Shown here: one piece after another, positions 27,646 through 37,524 of the stretch
Layout: each line of letters starts with the position of its first letter
Numbering within the stretch: position 1 is the first letter of the stretch
DNA from: [Leptolyngbya] sp. PCC 7376
Lineage (GTDB): Bacteria; Cyanobacteriota; Cyanobacteriia; Cyanobacteriales; MRBY01
DNA length: 64,000 nt
Assembly: GCF_000316605.1 (NCBI RefSeq)
Contig: NC_019683.1
Location: forward strand, 310,001 to 374,000
Reading direction: 5' to 3'
Notes under the pieces: generated by a model
Databases searched by the model: none
The model's input: the letters and a program-made list of their open reading frames with translations, nothing else
What the model was told of the DNA's origin: nothing
Position numbers and translations under genes: made by a program

Positions 27646-28587
27646 TCAAACAGAACCAACACCGGGTTCAATTTGCCATTCCAGCGTATCGCCAATTGCG
27701 TCGCCATCATGGTATGCAGCAAGCAGAACTTCACTGGTTTTACCCCAAACAATATTCCCTTCTGCATCAAGAGAAATTGCACCAAGGTCTCGTTTATTTT
27801 CGGTCGATTCGTTAATAGACTTTTGCATCGCCTCCGTTAAGGTCATCCCATCGGTCACCCGAATCACAACTTTCGCCGCTAAACATTCATCAATAATGTC
27901 TTCCCCAATTCCTGTACAGCTCACACCTGCCGCCGCCGTTGCATAGTTACCCGCAGGCATCGCCGAATCGCTCACCCGACCAATCCGCTCTAACCCTTTA
28001 CCACCAGTGGAAGTAGACGCTGCAACCTTGCCATCTTTATCTAAAGCGACGACACCAACCGTTCCATGGCGTGCAGAATTTGCCATCTCATCTTCGGCGA
28101 CGACGCCAGCCATGCTGCTACTGAAATTACCTTTACGCTCATCCATCCACTCATGAAGACGTAAATCAGTGAGAGGATCATGAATCGGCATTTGTAATTC
28201 ACGCACCATTTCCGCAGCGCCAAGATCTGACAATACACGGTCTGTTTCTGTTTGGAGAACTTTGGCTACCTCAATGGGATTTTTGATGCGGGCAACGTTG
28301 ATAACACCACTAAATTTTTGAGCTGTGCCATCCATTAGCGAGGCACTCATCCGAATCTGACCGTCGGACTGTAACACCGAACCTGTACCTGCATTAAATC
28401 GGGGCTCATCTTCTAAACGTTTTGCACCAAGGATGACAGCATCGACAGCACTACCACCATTTTCGAGGAGAGTGTACACTTCAGCGACAATTTTGTGGAG
28501 AGAGTCTCGCACGACTCCTAAACCGCCCTTACCTTTTAGGGAGCTGCCTGCTCCGCCATGAATAATTAGTTTTGGTTGGACGCCCAT
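27646..28587 (-). CDS. iaaA: Isoaspartyl peptidase / type III L-asparaginase
   Basis: This Ntn hydrolase cleaves isoaspartyl dipeptides and asparagine. The start PKLIIHGGAGS, the FNAGTGSVLQ segment and the autocleavage site ARHGTVGVVALD are all present; the Thr of HGTVG becomes the nucleophile after self-cleavage, giving alpha and beta chains. The family fits the ATG at 28587 (313 residues), with GGGG eight bases upstream; longer starts at 28605 and 28614 are possible. It precedes a GsiC-type permease on the same strand, so peptide or glutathione recycling is a fair guess. Confidence 0.92.
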   Translation of the reverse strand: MGVQPKLIIHGGAGSSLKGKGGLGVVRDSLHKIVAEVYTLLENGGSAVDAVILGAKRLEDEPRFNAGTGSVLQSDGQIRMSASLMDGTAQKFSGVINVARIKNPIEVAKVLQTETDRVLSDLGAAEMVRELQMPIHDPLTDLRLHEWMDERKGNFSSSMAGVVAEDEMANSARHGTVGVVALDKDGKVAASTSTGGKGLERIGRVSDSAMPAGNYATAAAGVSCTGIGEDIIDECLAAKVVIRVTDGMTLTEAMQKSINESTENKRDLGAISLDAEGNIVWGKTSEVLLAAYHDGDAIGDTLEWQIEPGVGSV

Positions 28588-28861
28588 GCTTTTGACCCCA
28601 GTCATAATTGCCAATTTCAGTGTGTAAAGATAGCACGTCCGGCTTTGCTTTGTGGCGAGTGATCAGCGTCGATTCAAATTTTTATGACGTCTTCGTGAAA
28701 ATGTCCGGCGATCGCCAAAATACTGCGCAGCATGTAGAGAGGAGCGGGGATCTCTTGAAAAATAAAGTTCCATTAGCCTATAAAACTTCACACAATGCAT
28801 AGTCTAAGGCTGTAAAGTGTGACGTATATTTAATCTTCAGACCTAATTCTCTGATTACGCT

Positions 28862-29620
28862 GTGACTCATCACCTAGAGTTCCATTCCCAGCCATCTATC
28901 TTGACCACCGAAGCTTTGCCCAGTCTGCCAGTCTTCGATATTCCCGTCCATCTCCATAGAGACTATCCTCAATGGCTAACCAATCGCATTCACAATGGTG
29001 AAGGAACTCACGTTGTGACGCTCAATGCAGAAATTGCGATGATGACGCAGCAGGATAAGGCGATCGCCCAAGTTATTAAACAAGCCGACCTGATTATTCC
29101 CGATGGAGCAGGTGTTGTTTTTTATTTGAAATTTCGGGGTAAAAACCAAGCTCGTTTTCCCGGCATCGAAGTTGCAGAAGCCCTCCTCGCTAGAGCCGCG
29201 CAACACAACTGGCAAGTGGTCTTTTTTGGTGGCGCACCAGGCGTTGCGGAAAAAGCTAAACAAAGATGGTTGAGATATCTTCCAGATCTTCAGATCACAA
29301 CCCATCATGGCTATCTAACGCCAGAAACAGAAGAGCAGTGGAAAGCAGAATTAGAGCGGTTACAACCACAATTAATTTTCACTTGTCTGGGAGTCCCAAA
29401 ACAAGAATTCTGGATTCGGAGAAATCGTCACCTCTGTCCCGACAGCACATGGATTGGTCTAGGTGGCAGTTTTGATGTTTGGTCTGGTCTCAAACAACGA
29501 GCCCCAAAAGTTTGGCAAAACCTCCATCTCGAATGGTTGTACCGTCTTGTCCAAGAGCCTTCTCGCTGGCGACGCATGTTAGCATTACCTCAATTTGTTT
29601 GGCGATCGCTCTGGTCTTAG
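28862..29620 (+). CDS. WecG/TagA/CpsF family glycosyltransferase
   Basis: This 252-residue enzyme belongs to GT26. Typical segments are THVVTLNAEIAMMTQQD, ADLIIPDGAGVVF, VVFFGGAPGVAEKAK, FTCLGVPKQEFWI and LGGSFDVWSGLKQRAP. Relatives transfer N-acetylmannosaminuronic acid or similar sugars to lipid-linked intermediates in surface polysaccharide synthesis, on the inner face of the plasma membrane. The frame begins with GTG; no polysaccharide cluster is adjacent. The 247-base gap upstream contains only likely promoter sequence. Confidence 0.92.
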   Translation: MTHHLEFHSQPSILTTEALPSLPVFDIPVHLHRDYPQWLTNRIHNGEGTHVVTLNAEIAMMTQQDKAIAQVIKQADLIIPDGAGVVFYLKFRGKNQARFPGIEVAEALLARAAQHNWQVVFFGGAPGVAEKAKQRWLRYLPDLQITTHHGYLTPETEEQWKAELERLQPQLIFTCLGVPKQEFWIRRNRHLCPDSTWIGLGGSFDVWSGLKQRAPKVWQNLHLEWLYRLVQEPSRWRRMLALPQFVWRSLWS

Positions 29621-29644
29621 ACGAAATCATAAAAAACTAGACAA

Positions 29645-32600
29645 TTAAGCTTGGCGGCGCTGAGCAGTTTGCTTCAATACTTGCACGAGAGCAGGAACTT
29701 GAATTGGTTTACTGAGATAGTCTTCCATGCCTGCTTCTTGACAAATCTGGCGATCGCCGGTCATCGCATTTGCTGTCATCGCAATAATTGATGGACAAAG
29801 CGCAGTCTGATTCATCGATTGCCAATGTTCTTTGATGAGCTTAGTCGCTTCTAAGCCATCCATTTCAGGCATCTGAATATCCATTAAAATCACATCGTAA
29901 GTCTTGATTTTCAGAGCACTCAAGACCTCTAAACCATTCGCCACAACATCAGCAACATATCCCAATCGCTGCAAAACATTGAGCGCAACTTTTTGGTTCA
30001 CAATATTATCTTCAGCTAACAAAATGCTTAAGGGATAAACTTCACCAAGGCGACTATCAAACGGTGATTGTTTTAGTGGAGTAGCCTTTACGGCTTGGGC
30101 TGAGTTAGAAGTTTGCTTAGTAAATAGGTTTACCAGATTGTTGTAGAGATGCGATTGCTTAAAAGGCTGGTATAACGTTGTCCGAAACTTATCCTCAGAA
30201 TCATGGTCGGTGTGAGACTGTCGTCCACGATTACTTAACAACATCAACGGTAATGTGGGGTGTTGTTCACGGATCTGTTGCACGGCAGAAATCCCCACCG
30301 AATCCGCCATGCGCTGAGCGATCAGGACAACGTCAAAAGAAGGTTTTTGCTCTTTTAAATTTTCAAGAACTTCTGGCAAAGATGCGGCAATTTTCGTTTG
30401 CACACCAAAATGGGCAAGATGGCTAGCAAGGCTACAGCTGACGAGATTATTAGGATGCAAAATGAGAGCGTTCTTTTGAGGGAGCTGAATTGCTTCAGTT
30501 GTTTTTTGTTGTAACTGAATCAATGGTTGTTCAGGGGCGATCGCCAACGGTAGCTGACAATAAAAAATCGTTTGGGCGCGACTAAACTCGTAACCTTCAA
30601 GAGAGAGAGGCGACGTAATTTCTGACTTGTCACCAGCAATTTTGCCATTACTTTCCACCCACATTTTGCCACCCATCGCAGTGGTCAGCCGTTGACTAAT
30701 GACCAACCCTAAACCGGTGCCACCATATTGCCTTGTGGTTGAGGCATCGACCTGACTAAAAGATTGAAATAGACGATCCATGCGTTCTGGCGGAATACCA
30801 ATCCCCGTATCTAAAACAGCAAACGTCAGCCGTTGTGATCGCCTTGTCCCTAGCTCGCAGGTATTCGCTTGCACAAAAACAACAACTTCTCCTTTCTCAG
30901 TAAATTTGACCGCGTTCCCTAAAAGGTTTACCAAAATTTGCCGTAGACGCGTGACATCCCCCATCACCCAAGGAGCAAGGTGGGGATCGAGCACATGGGC
31001 AATATTTAAAGATTTCTCATTGGCACGCGACGCCACAATATCCAAACATTCTTCAACGCACTGTCGCACTTGAAAGGGTTGATTTTCTAGCTCAAGTTTG
31101 CCAGATTCAATTTTGGAAAAGTCTAAAATATCGTTAATAATCGTCAGAAGATTATTGCCACTGCTACGAATAATCTCGACAAATTCTTTTTGCTGGTTTC
31201 TTAAAGGCGTATCCAACAATAATCCAGTCATCCCAATCACCGCATTCATCGGTGTTCGGATTTCGTGGCTCATGGTCGCCAAAAATTCACTCTTCGCGCG
31301 GTTCGCTTTTTCTGCTTCTTCTTTAGCGAGTTTAAGCTGATTTTCCGCAGCCACTTGGTCATTAATATCCGTCATCGTGCCAACTATCCGAAATGCTTTC
31401 CCTTGGTCATCTCGCAGACATTTAGCCCTGTTATAGACCCAACGATAGTTACCATCACGATGTAAGATTCGGTGGGTTGATTCATAAAATCGCGTGTTGC
31501 CAGCAAGATATTCTTTGAGCACAGCTTCGGCAATGGGCAGATCCTCTGGATGAACAAGCTGCGCCCAAGATTCATACAAATGGGGTAAAGGCTCATCTTC
31601 GTAACCTACAATATGCATCCATGACAGGGACAAATAAACCTCATTAGATCTTAAATCCCAATCCCAAATGCCGTCATTCGTCGCGGCCATCGCCAACTCA
31701 TAGCGTTCCTCGCTTAGCCGCAGTTGCTCCTCTACTGACTGACGTTGTTGAATTTGTTCCTGGAGATCCTTCGTGCGGATATCGACTTGTTCCTCTAAAC
31801 TTGCAGCATTTTGGAGAATAGCCTCAAACTGATGCTGCAAAACATTGAGCATGATCTGAAAATTGTGGCTCAAGTTATCAAATTCAAAAATCTGGCTAGT
31901 CGGCAAGATAATTTTTTGATCTTCCTGAAAACTATGCTGCACATCAGTTGTCATGGCACTCAGACGATTCAGCGGCATCCCTAACCATCGGCTTACCCAA
32001 AATGCTGTGGCGATCGCCCCCAGGAGCAAGATTAAGACCAGAGATAAACTTCGAATATAGTGAGCCTCTAAATCCTGAATATAGGGCGCAATATCTAAAG
32101 TCACCCAAATATCAACTGGCAGTAACATTTCCGGCGGCGAGAAAGACAAAAATCCCACAGATTGAAACCAGCGAGCGATTGCAGGTAATCCCAACTGCAC
32201 AGGCGGTAGAGATAACGAAACATTCTCTGATAACTGTTCTAAATCCCGCCCCTCTAGCCAAGACCATAACTGCCCAGGCGTCTCTACACCACGAGAATCT
32301 GCCAATACCCATTGCAGAGATTGATCCACCACCACAGCCCGTAAGTGAGGAAGTTGCCATCCTTTTAACTCAGTTTGTAAAAAATCATTCAAGAAATTGA
32401 CATTAATGTCAGCACAAACAGTCCCCTGCTCATTCTGGAGTGACGAACAATAGCTAAAAAAAGGCACTCCATCCTCTAGATGAGTCTCAGCAACTGTCTC
32501 CCCAGTTTGTTGTGCTTCCATCAGCTGGAGTTGGTGAGACATCCCAAAACTATCAATGTCTTCAGATGGGGATACGGGTAGATCACGACCCTGTCGCATC

Positions 32601-33451
32601 ACCAATTCTAAATCTTGATCAAAAAACTCTACCTGCTCGACCTCAGGGAAAAAGGTAAGGACACTTTGCATTGATGCGGCCACAGCAGTAGGCTGAATTC
32701 CATCTCGCTCGATTAAATCCGAAAGATCATCAAAAAGAATTAAATACTGACTTTCAGCTAGCTGCAATTTCTCATTTAGACCTTGACTAGATTGCCTTAA
32801 AACGGTTTCAACATCTTCTCCAATCTTGCTAAACCGTTCCTGACCATAGAGAACCATTTGAGCCAAAATAGGCAACAAAATAAAAGCAATTAAAAGCGTA
32901 AATAAAATCTGTTGCAAAGAAGCTTTTTTTTGCCTTTTTTTCTTTAAATATTTCTGTTGAAAAGGGATAAAAGTCAGAATTAAAGAGGCAATTTCGGCAT
33001 TAAATATTCCATTTACCGCTTGCTTTAAAGCAATCATCAAAGTGCCTTGCCAGCCTATGGGCAAAATCACGCCATAAAAAAATAGGCATAAGGGAAGGCC
33101 TAAACACAGCCAATAAATCGTGTTATAGAAAACAATATTTTGATGGTGATTTTTCCAGAAATAGCTAACAAAAAGGATTTCAGCGGTAAAAATCAGAATG
33201 GCATAGGGATGATGCCAGAGGATAAAGGTATAAGTACTCGCACATACGCCGACGGCGATCGCCCAGAATGATCCATATAGAGATAAGACAATCCAAACCG
33301 CAATAGATCCAAATAAAAAATTGACCCCAAAAAAGAGGTCTAGACTAAAAATATTCCCGCAGTAAGCCACAACAGCGAGAATAAATAACAATAATATTTT
33401 TTTTAAAGTATTATCTGCTTTTCCATTATCGGCTATCTGCACACTACTCAT
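29645..33451 (-). CDS. Hybrid sensor histidine kinase with two receiver domains
   Basis: The 1268-residue protein has a six-helix N-terminal membrane module (about 15-165), a further helix (about 185-205), a large extracytoplasmic sensing domain, a helix near 475-495, HAMP (LGMPLNRLSAMTTDV), coiled coil, PAS/PAC (about 585-700), HisKA with the phospho-acceptor in MSHEIRTPMNAVIG (about 726-739) and an HATPase with N, G1 and G2 boxes. The first receiver lacks the phospho-aspartate: its VVLI is followed by Ala instead of Asp. The second is complete (LAEDN, VILMDIQMPEMDG, K in LSKPIQ). The second therefore should accept the phosphoryl group. No separate output gene is adjacent. Confidence 0.93.
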   Translation of the reverse strand: MSSVQIADNGKADNTLKKILLLFILAVVAYCGNIFSLDLFFGVNFLFGSIAVWIVLSLYGSFWAIAVGVCASTYTFILWHHPYAILIFTAEILFVSYFWKNHHQNIVFYNTIYWLCLGLPLCLFFYGVILPIGWQGTLMIALKQAVNGIFNAEIASLILTFIPFQQKYLKKKRQKKASLQQILFTLLIAFILLPILAQMVLYGQERFSKIGEDVETVLRQSSQGLNEKLQLAESQYLILFDDLSDLIERDGIQPTAVAASMQSVLTFFPEVEQVEFFDQDLELVMRQGRDLPVSPSEDIDSFGMSHQLQLMEAQQTGETVAETHLEDGVPFFSYCSSLQNEQGTVCADINVNFLNDFLQTELKGWQLPHLRAVVVDQSLQWVLADSRGVETPGQLWSWLEGRDLEQLSENVSLSLPPVQLGLPAIARWFQSVGFLSFSPPEMLLPVDIWVTLDIAPYIQDLEAHYIRSLSLVLILLLGAIATAFWVSRWLGMPLNRLSAMTTDVQHSFQEDQKIILPTSQIFEFDNLSHNFQIMLNVLQHQFEAILQNAASLEEQVDIRTKDLQEQIQQRQSVEEQLRLSEERYELAMAATNDGIWDWDLRSNEVYLSLSWMHIVGYEDEPLPHLYESWAQLVHPEDLPIAEAVLKEYLAGNTRFYESTHRILHRDGNYRWVYNRAKCLRDDQGKAFRIVGTMTDINDQVAAENQLKLAKEEAEKANRAKSEFLATMSHEIRTPMNAVIGMTGLLLDTPLRNQQKEFVEIIRSSGNNLLTIINDILDFSKIESGKLELENQPFQVRQCVEECLDIVASRANEKSLNIAHVLDPHLAPWVMGDVTRLRQILVNLLGNAVKFTEKGEVVVFVQANTCELGTRRSQRLTFAVLDTGIGIPPERMDRLFQSFSQVDASTTRQYGGTGLGLVISQRLTTAMGGKMWVESNGKIAGDKSEITSPLSLEGYEFSRAQTIFYCQLPLAIAPEQPLIQLQQKTTEAIQLPQKNALILHPNNLVSCSLASHLAHFGVQTKIAASLPEVLENLKEQKPSFDVVLIAQRMADSVGISAVQQIREQHPTLPLMLLSNRGRQSHTDHDSEDKFRTTLYQPFKQSHLYNNLVNLFTKQTSNSAQAVKATPLKQSPFDSRLGEVYPLSILLAEDNIVNQKVALNVLQRLGYVADVVANGLEVLSALKIKTYDVILMDIQMPEMDGLEATKLIKEHWQSMNQTALCPSIIAMTANAMTGDRQICQEAGMEDYLSKPIQVPALVQVLKQTAQRRQA

Positions 33452-33725
33452 TATTCCTTAACTAGATTTCCCTTTTTTTCGTTATACAACAATGTTTTTA
33501 GATTTTTCTTGAACTGACGAGATTATTTGACAAAAAAAATACACTTTTCAAGCTTTCAACAACGCTAACATCTACCTCGATAAATCCAGACATTCAATAA
33601 GAGATCTATCGTCATCATATACTGTGTCATTTTTCTCAGCCCTGAAGATAAAAAATCAACTTGTGTTTCCTCGATAAAATCAGGGCATACTCTGGTTAAT
33701 GATCTTTTGCGGGAGAATTGTGAGC

Positions 33726-34352
33726 ATGAAAGCTGGACTTGTAGCAGCAGGCTGTTGGTTAGCTATCGGGATGATCGCGACAGAGGCGCAAGCTCTACCG
33801 TGGCAGTCAAATCGCACCACTATTGAAGCACTTGATAATCTTTGTCGAGGCGATCGCCAACTAGAGCAGGTTCGAACAGAATTTGGAGGTAGAGTTTACA
33901 ATGGCACCATTCAGCTAAATCGAGTCTTTAAAACTACAGGCTGTGAAGCTGGGGATCAGGTGAAAGGTGAATTTAGTGTTGCTGGCACCGGACAAACCCA
34001 TTGTGAAGGAAACATTTCAATCGCATTTGTCGATGAATATACAGCCAAATTGGAATGGGATATCATCAATGCCAAACATCAGACCGATTGCCCAGTGCGT
34101 CACACATTTTGGCAAACTGAAGTGCGTCGCAGTGATGCTCCAGAAGCAAACTCAGGATTGAGTTTTACGGTAGCGACGGTAAGTGAAGCTCCTGCCCGAA
34201 TTCGCACCGCTCCCAATGGCGCACTCATGTGTTCCGTCGAGCCTGGTCAAAGAGTAAGTATTTTAAGTCAACCCTTTGACGGTTGGTATCGTACGGAAGC
34301 TTGCGGAACGGTGGGCTATGTCAATGATGACTATTTAATTTTCTTTGAATAA
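33726..34352 (+). CDS. Exported SH3b-domain protein
   Basis: The 208-residue protein has a signal peptide (cleaved near ATEAQA-LPW), a cysteine-bearing middle domain and a C-terminal bacterial SH3 domain (ARIRTAPNGALMCSVEPGQRVSI ... GWYRTEACGTVGYVNDDYL). SH3b domains of this kind often bind cell wall. I use the ATG at 33726, with GGGAGA about ten bases upstream; an ATG at 33699 would extend it by nine residues before the leader. It converges on sppA, whose stop is 21 bases beyond. Confidence 0.82.
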   Translation: MKAGLVAAGCWLAIGMIATEAQALPWQSNRTTIEALDNLCRGDRQLEQVRTEFGGRVYNGTIQLNRVFKTTGCEAGDQVKGEFSVAGTGQTHCEGNISIAFVDEYTAKLEWDIINAKHQTDCPVRHTFWQTEVRRSDAPEANSGLSFTVATVSEAPARIRTAPNGALMCSVEPGQRVSILSQPFDGWYRTEACGTVGYVNDDYLIFFE

Positions 34353-34373
34353 GCTCTCATTCAACAATGCAGC

Positions 34374-36164
34374 TTAGTCAATATCCATTTGCCATGGGAA
34401 AATCGCATAAACTTGTTTGGGATCATTGAGCGATCGCCACAGTTCTAAACCTTCTTGAAATTTTTGCCATTCTTGGGTGACGACATCATCACCGAGGAAA
34501 GCATCCTGATTGCCGAAAAGATTTTCGAGAAGTTCTTCTTCCCAAGTTTGTTGCAATGGATATTCACCAACCGAATAGTCATCCCCCAATTCCGCAACTT
34601 TAACCGCATGGGCGATCGCCGCATCTAGACCACCAATTTCATCAACGAGCTTAATATTTTTGGCATCTTCCCCAGACCATACTCGACCCTGGGCAATTTT
34701 GTTTACCTCGTCTTTTGTTAATCCTCGCGACTGCGCCACTCTTTCGAGAAAATCATCATAAATATCGTTCACAAACCCTTGGAAAATCGCTAATTCTTTT
34801 TCCGTTTTCGGGCGGGAACCAGAGCCCAAGGTCGCTAAATCTCCTGTTTGGACGGTATCCCAGGTAAAGCCGTTATCATTACCGATCTTTTGGATATTTG
34901 GCAGTAACCCAAAGACGCCAATCGAACCTGTAATTGTGTTGTTATGGGCAAAAATATAGTCACTTTCGGTCGCAATCCAGTAGCCTCCCGATGCTGCAAT
35001 GTCGCCCATCGAGACAATCACTGGAATGCCTGCTTCACGAATTAATTTCAATTCCCGCAGAATAATATCTGAGGCGATCGCACTACCACCAGGACTATTA
35101 ATGCGGAGAACCAAGGCTTTTACTTGGTCGTCAAAACGTAACTGCCGCAATTCCCGCGAGAGAGAATCACCACCAATAGAAGTGGGTGTTCCTTCACCGC
35201 CAACAATGCCGCCTTCTGCATAAACGACTGCGACAATATTGTCGGAAAATTCTCCAAAATCTTCCAAAGCAAGCTTATCTCGATAGGCAGTCAGGGAAAT
35301 TTGCGGTAAATCTTCATCTTCATCCGTCCCTGTAAAGGTTTTGAGCTCAGCAAGAATTTCATCAAAATAAGCTAATCGAGTCACCAGTTCTGCGGATTTT
35401 GCGGCCTCTGGCTCGATAATGCCTTGGTTATTAGCAATCGTCTGCAAAGCATTTGCATCGAAGGGGCGATCGCCTGCCGTGGTGTTTTTAAACTCAGACC
35501 AGAGATCTCCGAGAAATGCTTGGGTTTGTTCACGATTTTCTGGACTAAACTCCTTCAATGTAAAAGGTTCCACCGCCCCTTTATAGGAACCGACTCGCAC
35601 CACTTGCACACCAATGCCATATTTTTCTAAGGCTCCTGTCCAAAACATTTGCTCTGCACCAAAGCCATTGATCTCCATCGCACCAATGGGATTTAGCCAA
35701 ATTTCGTCTGCCAGGGAGGTTAGATAAAATTCCCGCTCGGTGAGATTGACATCATAGGCATAGATTTTTTTTCCCGCTTCTTTAAATGCCTTGAGCGCCT
35801 GTCTCACTTCTTTTAGCGTGGCATAGCCATTAAAGCCATCCATACGACCATCAATAAAGAGGCCAGTGATTTTCGCATCCTCCGCCGCTGCTCGAATAGT
35901 TTTCGTGACGTCCCGTAGACTCATCACATTAGGAATATCACCGACGAGGACATCTCCCACACTGCTCGATGGCTGGCGATCTTGAATAATTAAACTGCTG
36001 TCAAACACCAAAATTGATTCGTCTTCAACATAACTGGTGGAATCTTGGGACGAAAATAATGCAATCAGGGCAACAAATGCCGTAATCGAGAGGGTGGACA
36101 GTAGACCAAGGGCAAGCATTGTCCCCAAACAACTACTGAAAATTTGTTTAAAAAAATCTTTCAT
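34374..36164 (-). CDS. sppA: Signal peptide peptidase SppA, 67 kDa type
   Basis: SppA degrades cleaved signal peptides at the membrane. This is the long, duplicated form (596 residues) with one N-terminal membrane helix. The general-base Lys is in VVRVGSYKGAVEPF and the nucleophile Ser in GDIAASGGYWIA, following SPGGSAIASD. I use the ATG at 36164 (MKDFFKQIF), because the longer frame overlaps the end of fni and adds 36 residues without family support. It is 41 bases downstream of fni on the same strand and probably co-transcribed. Confidence 0.93.
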   Translation of the reverse strand: MKDFFKQIFSSCLGTMLALGLLSTLSITAFVALIALFSSQDSTSYVEDESILVFDSSLIIQDRQPSSSVGDVLVGDIPNVMSLRDVTKTIRAAAEDAKITGLFIDGRMDGFNGYATLKEVRQALKAFKEAGKKIYAYDVNLTEREFYLTSLADEIWLNPIGAMEINGFGAEQMFWTGALEKYGIGVQVVRVGSYKGAVEPFTLKEFSPENREQTQAFLGDLWSEFKNTTAGDRPFDANALQTIANNQGIIEPEAAKSAELVTRLAYFDEILAELKTFTGTDEDEDLPQISLTAYRDKLALEDFGEFSDNIVAVVYAEGGIVGGEGTPTSIGGDSLSRELRQLRFDDQVKALVLRINSPGGSAIASDIILRELKLIREAGIPVIVSMGDIAASGGYWIATESDYIFAHNNTITGSIGVFGLLPNIQKIGNDNGFTWDTVQTGDLATLGSGSRPKTEKELAIFQGFVNDIYDDFLERVAQSRGLTKDEVNKIAQGRVWSGEDAKNIKLVDEIGGLDAAIAHAVKVAELGDDYSVGEYPLQQTWEEELLENLFGNQDAFLGDDVVTQEWQKFQEGLELWRSLNDPKQVYAIFPWQMDID

Positions 36165-36205
36165 GCTGACAGGCAAAAAATGAAGATAGGGCAAACGGTA
36201 GCAGG

Positions 36206-37240
36206 CTAGCTCGCAAGTTTCTGCAAGCACCGGGACTGTTGGAGTTGGGCAAAATTTGCATTGCCTGTACAAAACAAGACTGTGGTCAGCTCCGCTATTA
36301 ACAGTTGTAGCAATTCTTCAAGGGCTTGGGGCGATTCTGTCGCAGCCTTTAAGAAAGGATAGGCAAATCCAGCTAAATCTGCACCGAGGGCGATCGCCTT
36401 AGCCGCGTCTAGTCCATTGCGCAAACCACCAGAAGCAATTAGAGGAATTTCTGGATCATAATGGGCAATCCCTGCCACACATTCTGCCGTTGGAATACCC
36501 CAGTCGCCAAAGGTTTGACCTAGTTGTCGGAGCATTTTATTTGGCGATCGCTCACTCTCTACTTTTGCCCAAGACGTGCCGCCAGCCCCCGCCACATCAA
36601 TTGCTGTAATACCAACATCTTGAAGTTTTTGCACCATTTTGACGGAAATACCATTGCCCACTTCCTTTGCAATTACTGGTACTTCAAGCTGACGACAAAC
36701 CTGCTCAATTTTATTTAGCAGATCTTTAAAGTTAATATCGCCATTGGGCTGAATACATTCTTGGAGAGGATTAATATGCAAAATCAGCGCATCTGCCTCC
36801 AACAGATCCACCATGCGACGACATTCCTCAATGCCATAACCATAATTGAGTTGCACGGCACCAACATTGGCAAAGAGTAATGCATCAGGTGCTTTTTGAC
36901 GGATCGCAAAGGTTTTCGCCACTTCTGGTTTTTCGATAGCTACCCGCTGAGAACCCACGCCCATAGCTAATCGATAAGTTTGAGCCAGTTCTGCAAGACG
37001 GAAATTAATCTCCTGTGCCTTTTTCGTACCGCCAGTCATTGAGGAAATCAAAATAGGTGCACCCAACTGCCGATTCAGAAAACAGGTGCGCAAATCCAGC
37101 TCAGCCCGATCCAGCTCTGGCAAACAACAATGCTCAAACCGATAACGTTCAAAGCCTGTGGTGTTGCGGCGAAATTGAACATCTTCTTCGAGACAAATGC
37201 GGATATGGTCAGCTTTACGAACTTGGGTGTTATCGGTCAT
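36206..37240 (-). CDS. fni: Isopentenyl-diphosphate delta-isomerase, type 2
   Basis: This FMN- and NADPH-dependent enzyme interconverts IPP and DMAPP for carotenoid, phytol and quinone synthesis. Family motifs visible in its 344 residues include [57 protein letters not shown] and [20 protein letters not shown] (FMN phosphate site). It starts at ATG and is the first gene of a likely fni-sppA unit. The type 2 enzyme is the usual one in cyanobacteria. Confidence 0.95.
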   Translation of the reverse strand: MTDNTQVRKADHIRICLEEDVQFRRNTTGFERYRFEHCCLPELDRAELDLRTCFLNRQLGAPILISSMTGGTKKAQEINFRLAELAQTYRLAMGVGSQRVAIEKPEVAKTFAIRQKAPDALLFANVGAVQLNYGYGIEECRRMVDLLEADALILHINPLQECIQPNGDINFKDLLNKIEQVCRQLEVPVIAKEVGNGISVKMVQKLQDVGITAIDVAGAGGTSWAKVESERSPNKMLRQLGQTFGDWGIPTAECVAGIAHYDPEIPLIASGGLRNGLDAAKAIALGADLAGFAYPFLKAATESPQALEELLQLLIAELTTVLFCTGNANFAQLQQSRCLQKLAS

Positions 37241-37399
37241 TGGGATTGCGAAGGTTGAGCTTAGAGAATTGTACAGAAACCACCTTGCATTCCTGAGGTT
37301 CAGTCACCTATTGCAATGTTTAAATCATCTGGGTAATTACGTAAAAATATATCGAATCCTCATAAAAGATCTTGTTATGGCGATCGCCCTTCACAGAAA

Positions 37400-37524
37400 C
37401 GATATATCTTTTGCGGGAATCCACCCATGCCATTTTCATGGTCGATATTGGAGAATAAGACTAAGAAAGAAATTGTTGCACCAGATCCCCGGACGTCAAA
37501 GATTGAGACGTGTGGGGATTTTTT
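37400..37524 (+). ncRNA. Candidate small RNA
   Basis: A short stem CCATG/CATGG (about 37425-37442) is followed by an unpaired stretch and by a strong terminator hairpin at 37485-37524, with no upstream gene on this strand that it could serve: the nearest, fni, points the other way. The 5' end is not defined; an A/T-rich element near 37343-37350 might be a -10. This is inferred from structure alone. Confidence 0.35.
37485..37524 (+). terminator. Strong orphan intrinsic terminator
   Basis: ATCCCC at 37485 pairs with GGGGAT ending at 37519, and ACGTC with GACGT inside, followed by a run of T to 37524. No protein gene lies upstream on the plus strand. Confidence 0.8.

Noticed and set aside
31948-32400. 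A 150-codon plus-strand frame
   Set aside because: Antisense to the sensing domain of the hybrid kinase, with no independent support.
34374-36272. Long SppA start at 36272
   Set aside because: It overlaps fni and adds Cys/Pro-rich sequence before the obvious MKDFFKQIF start and membrane helix.
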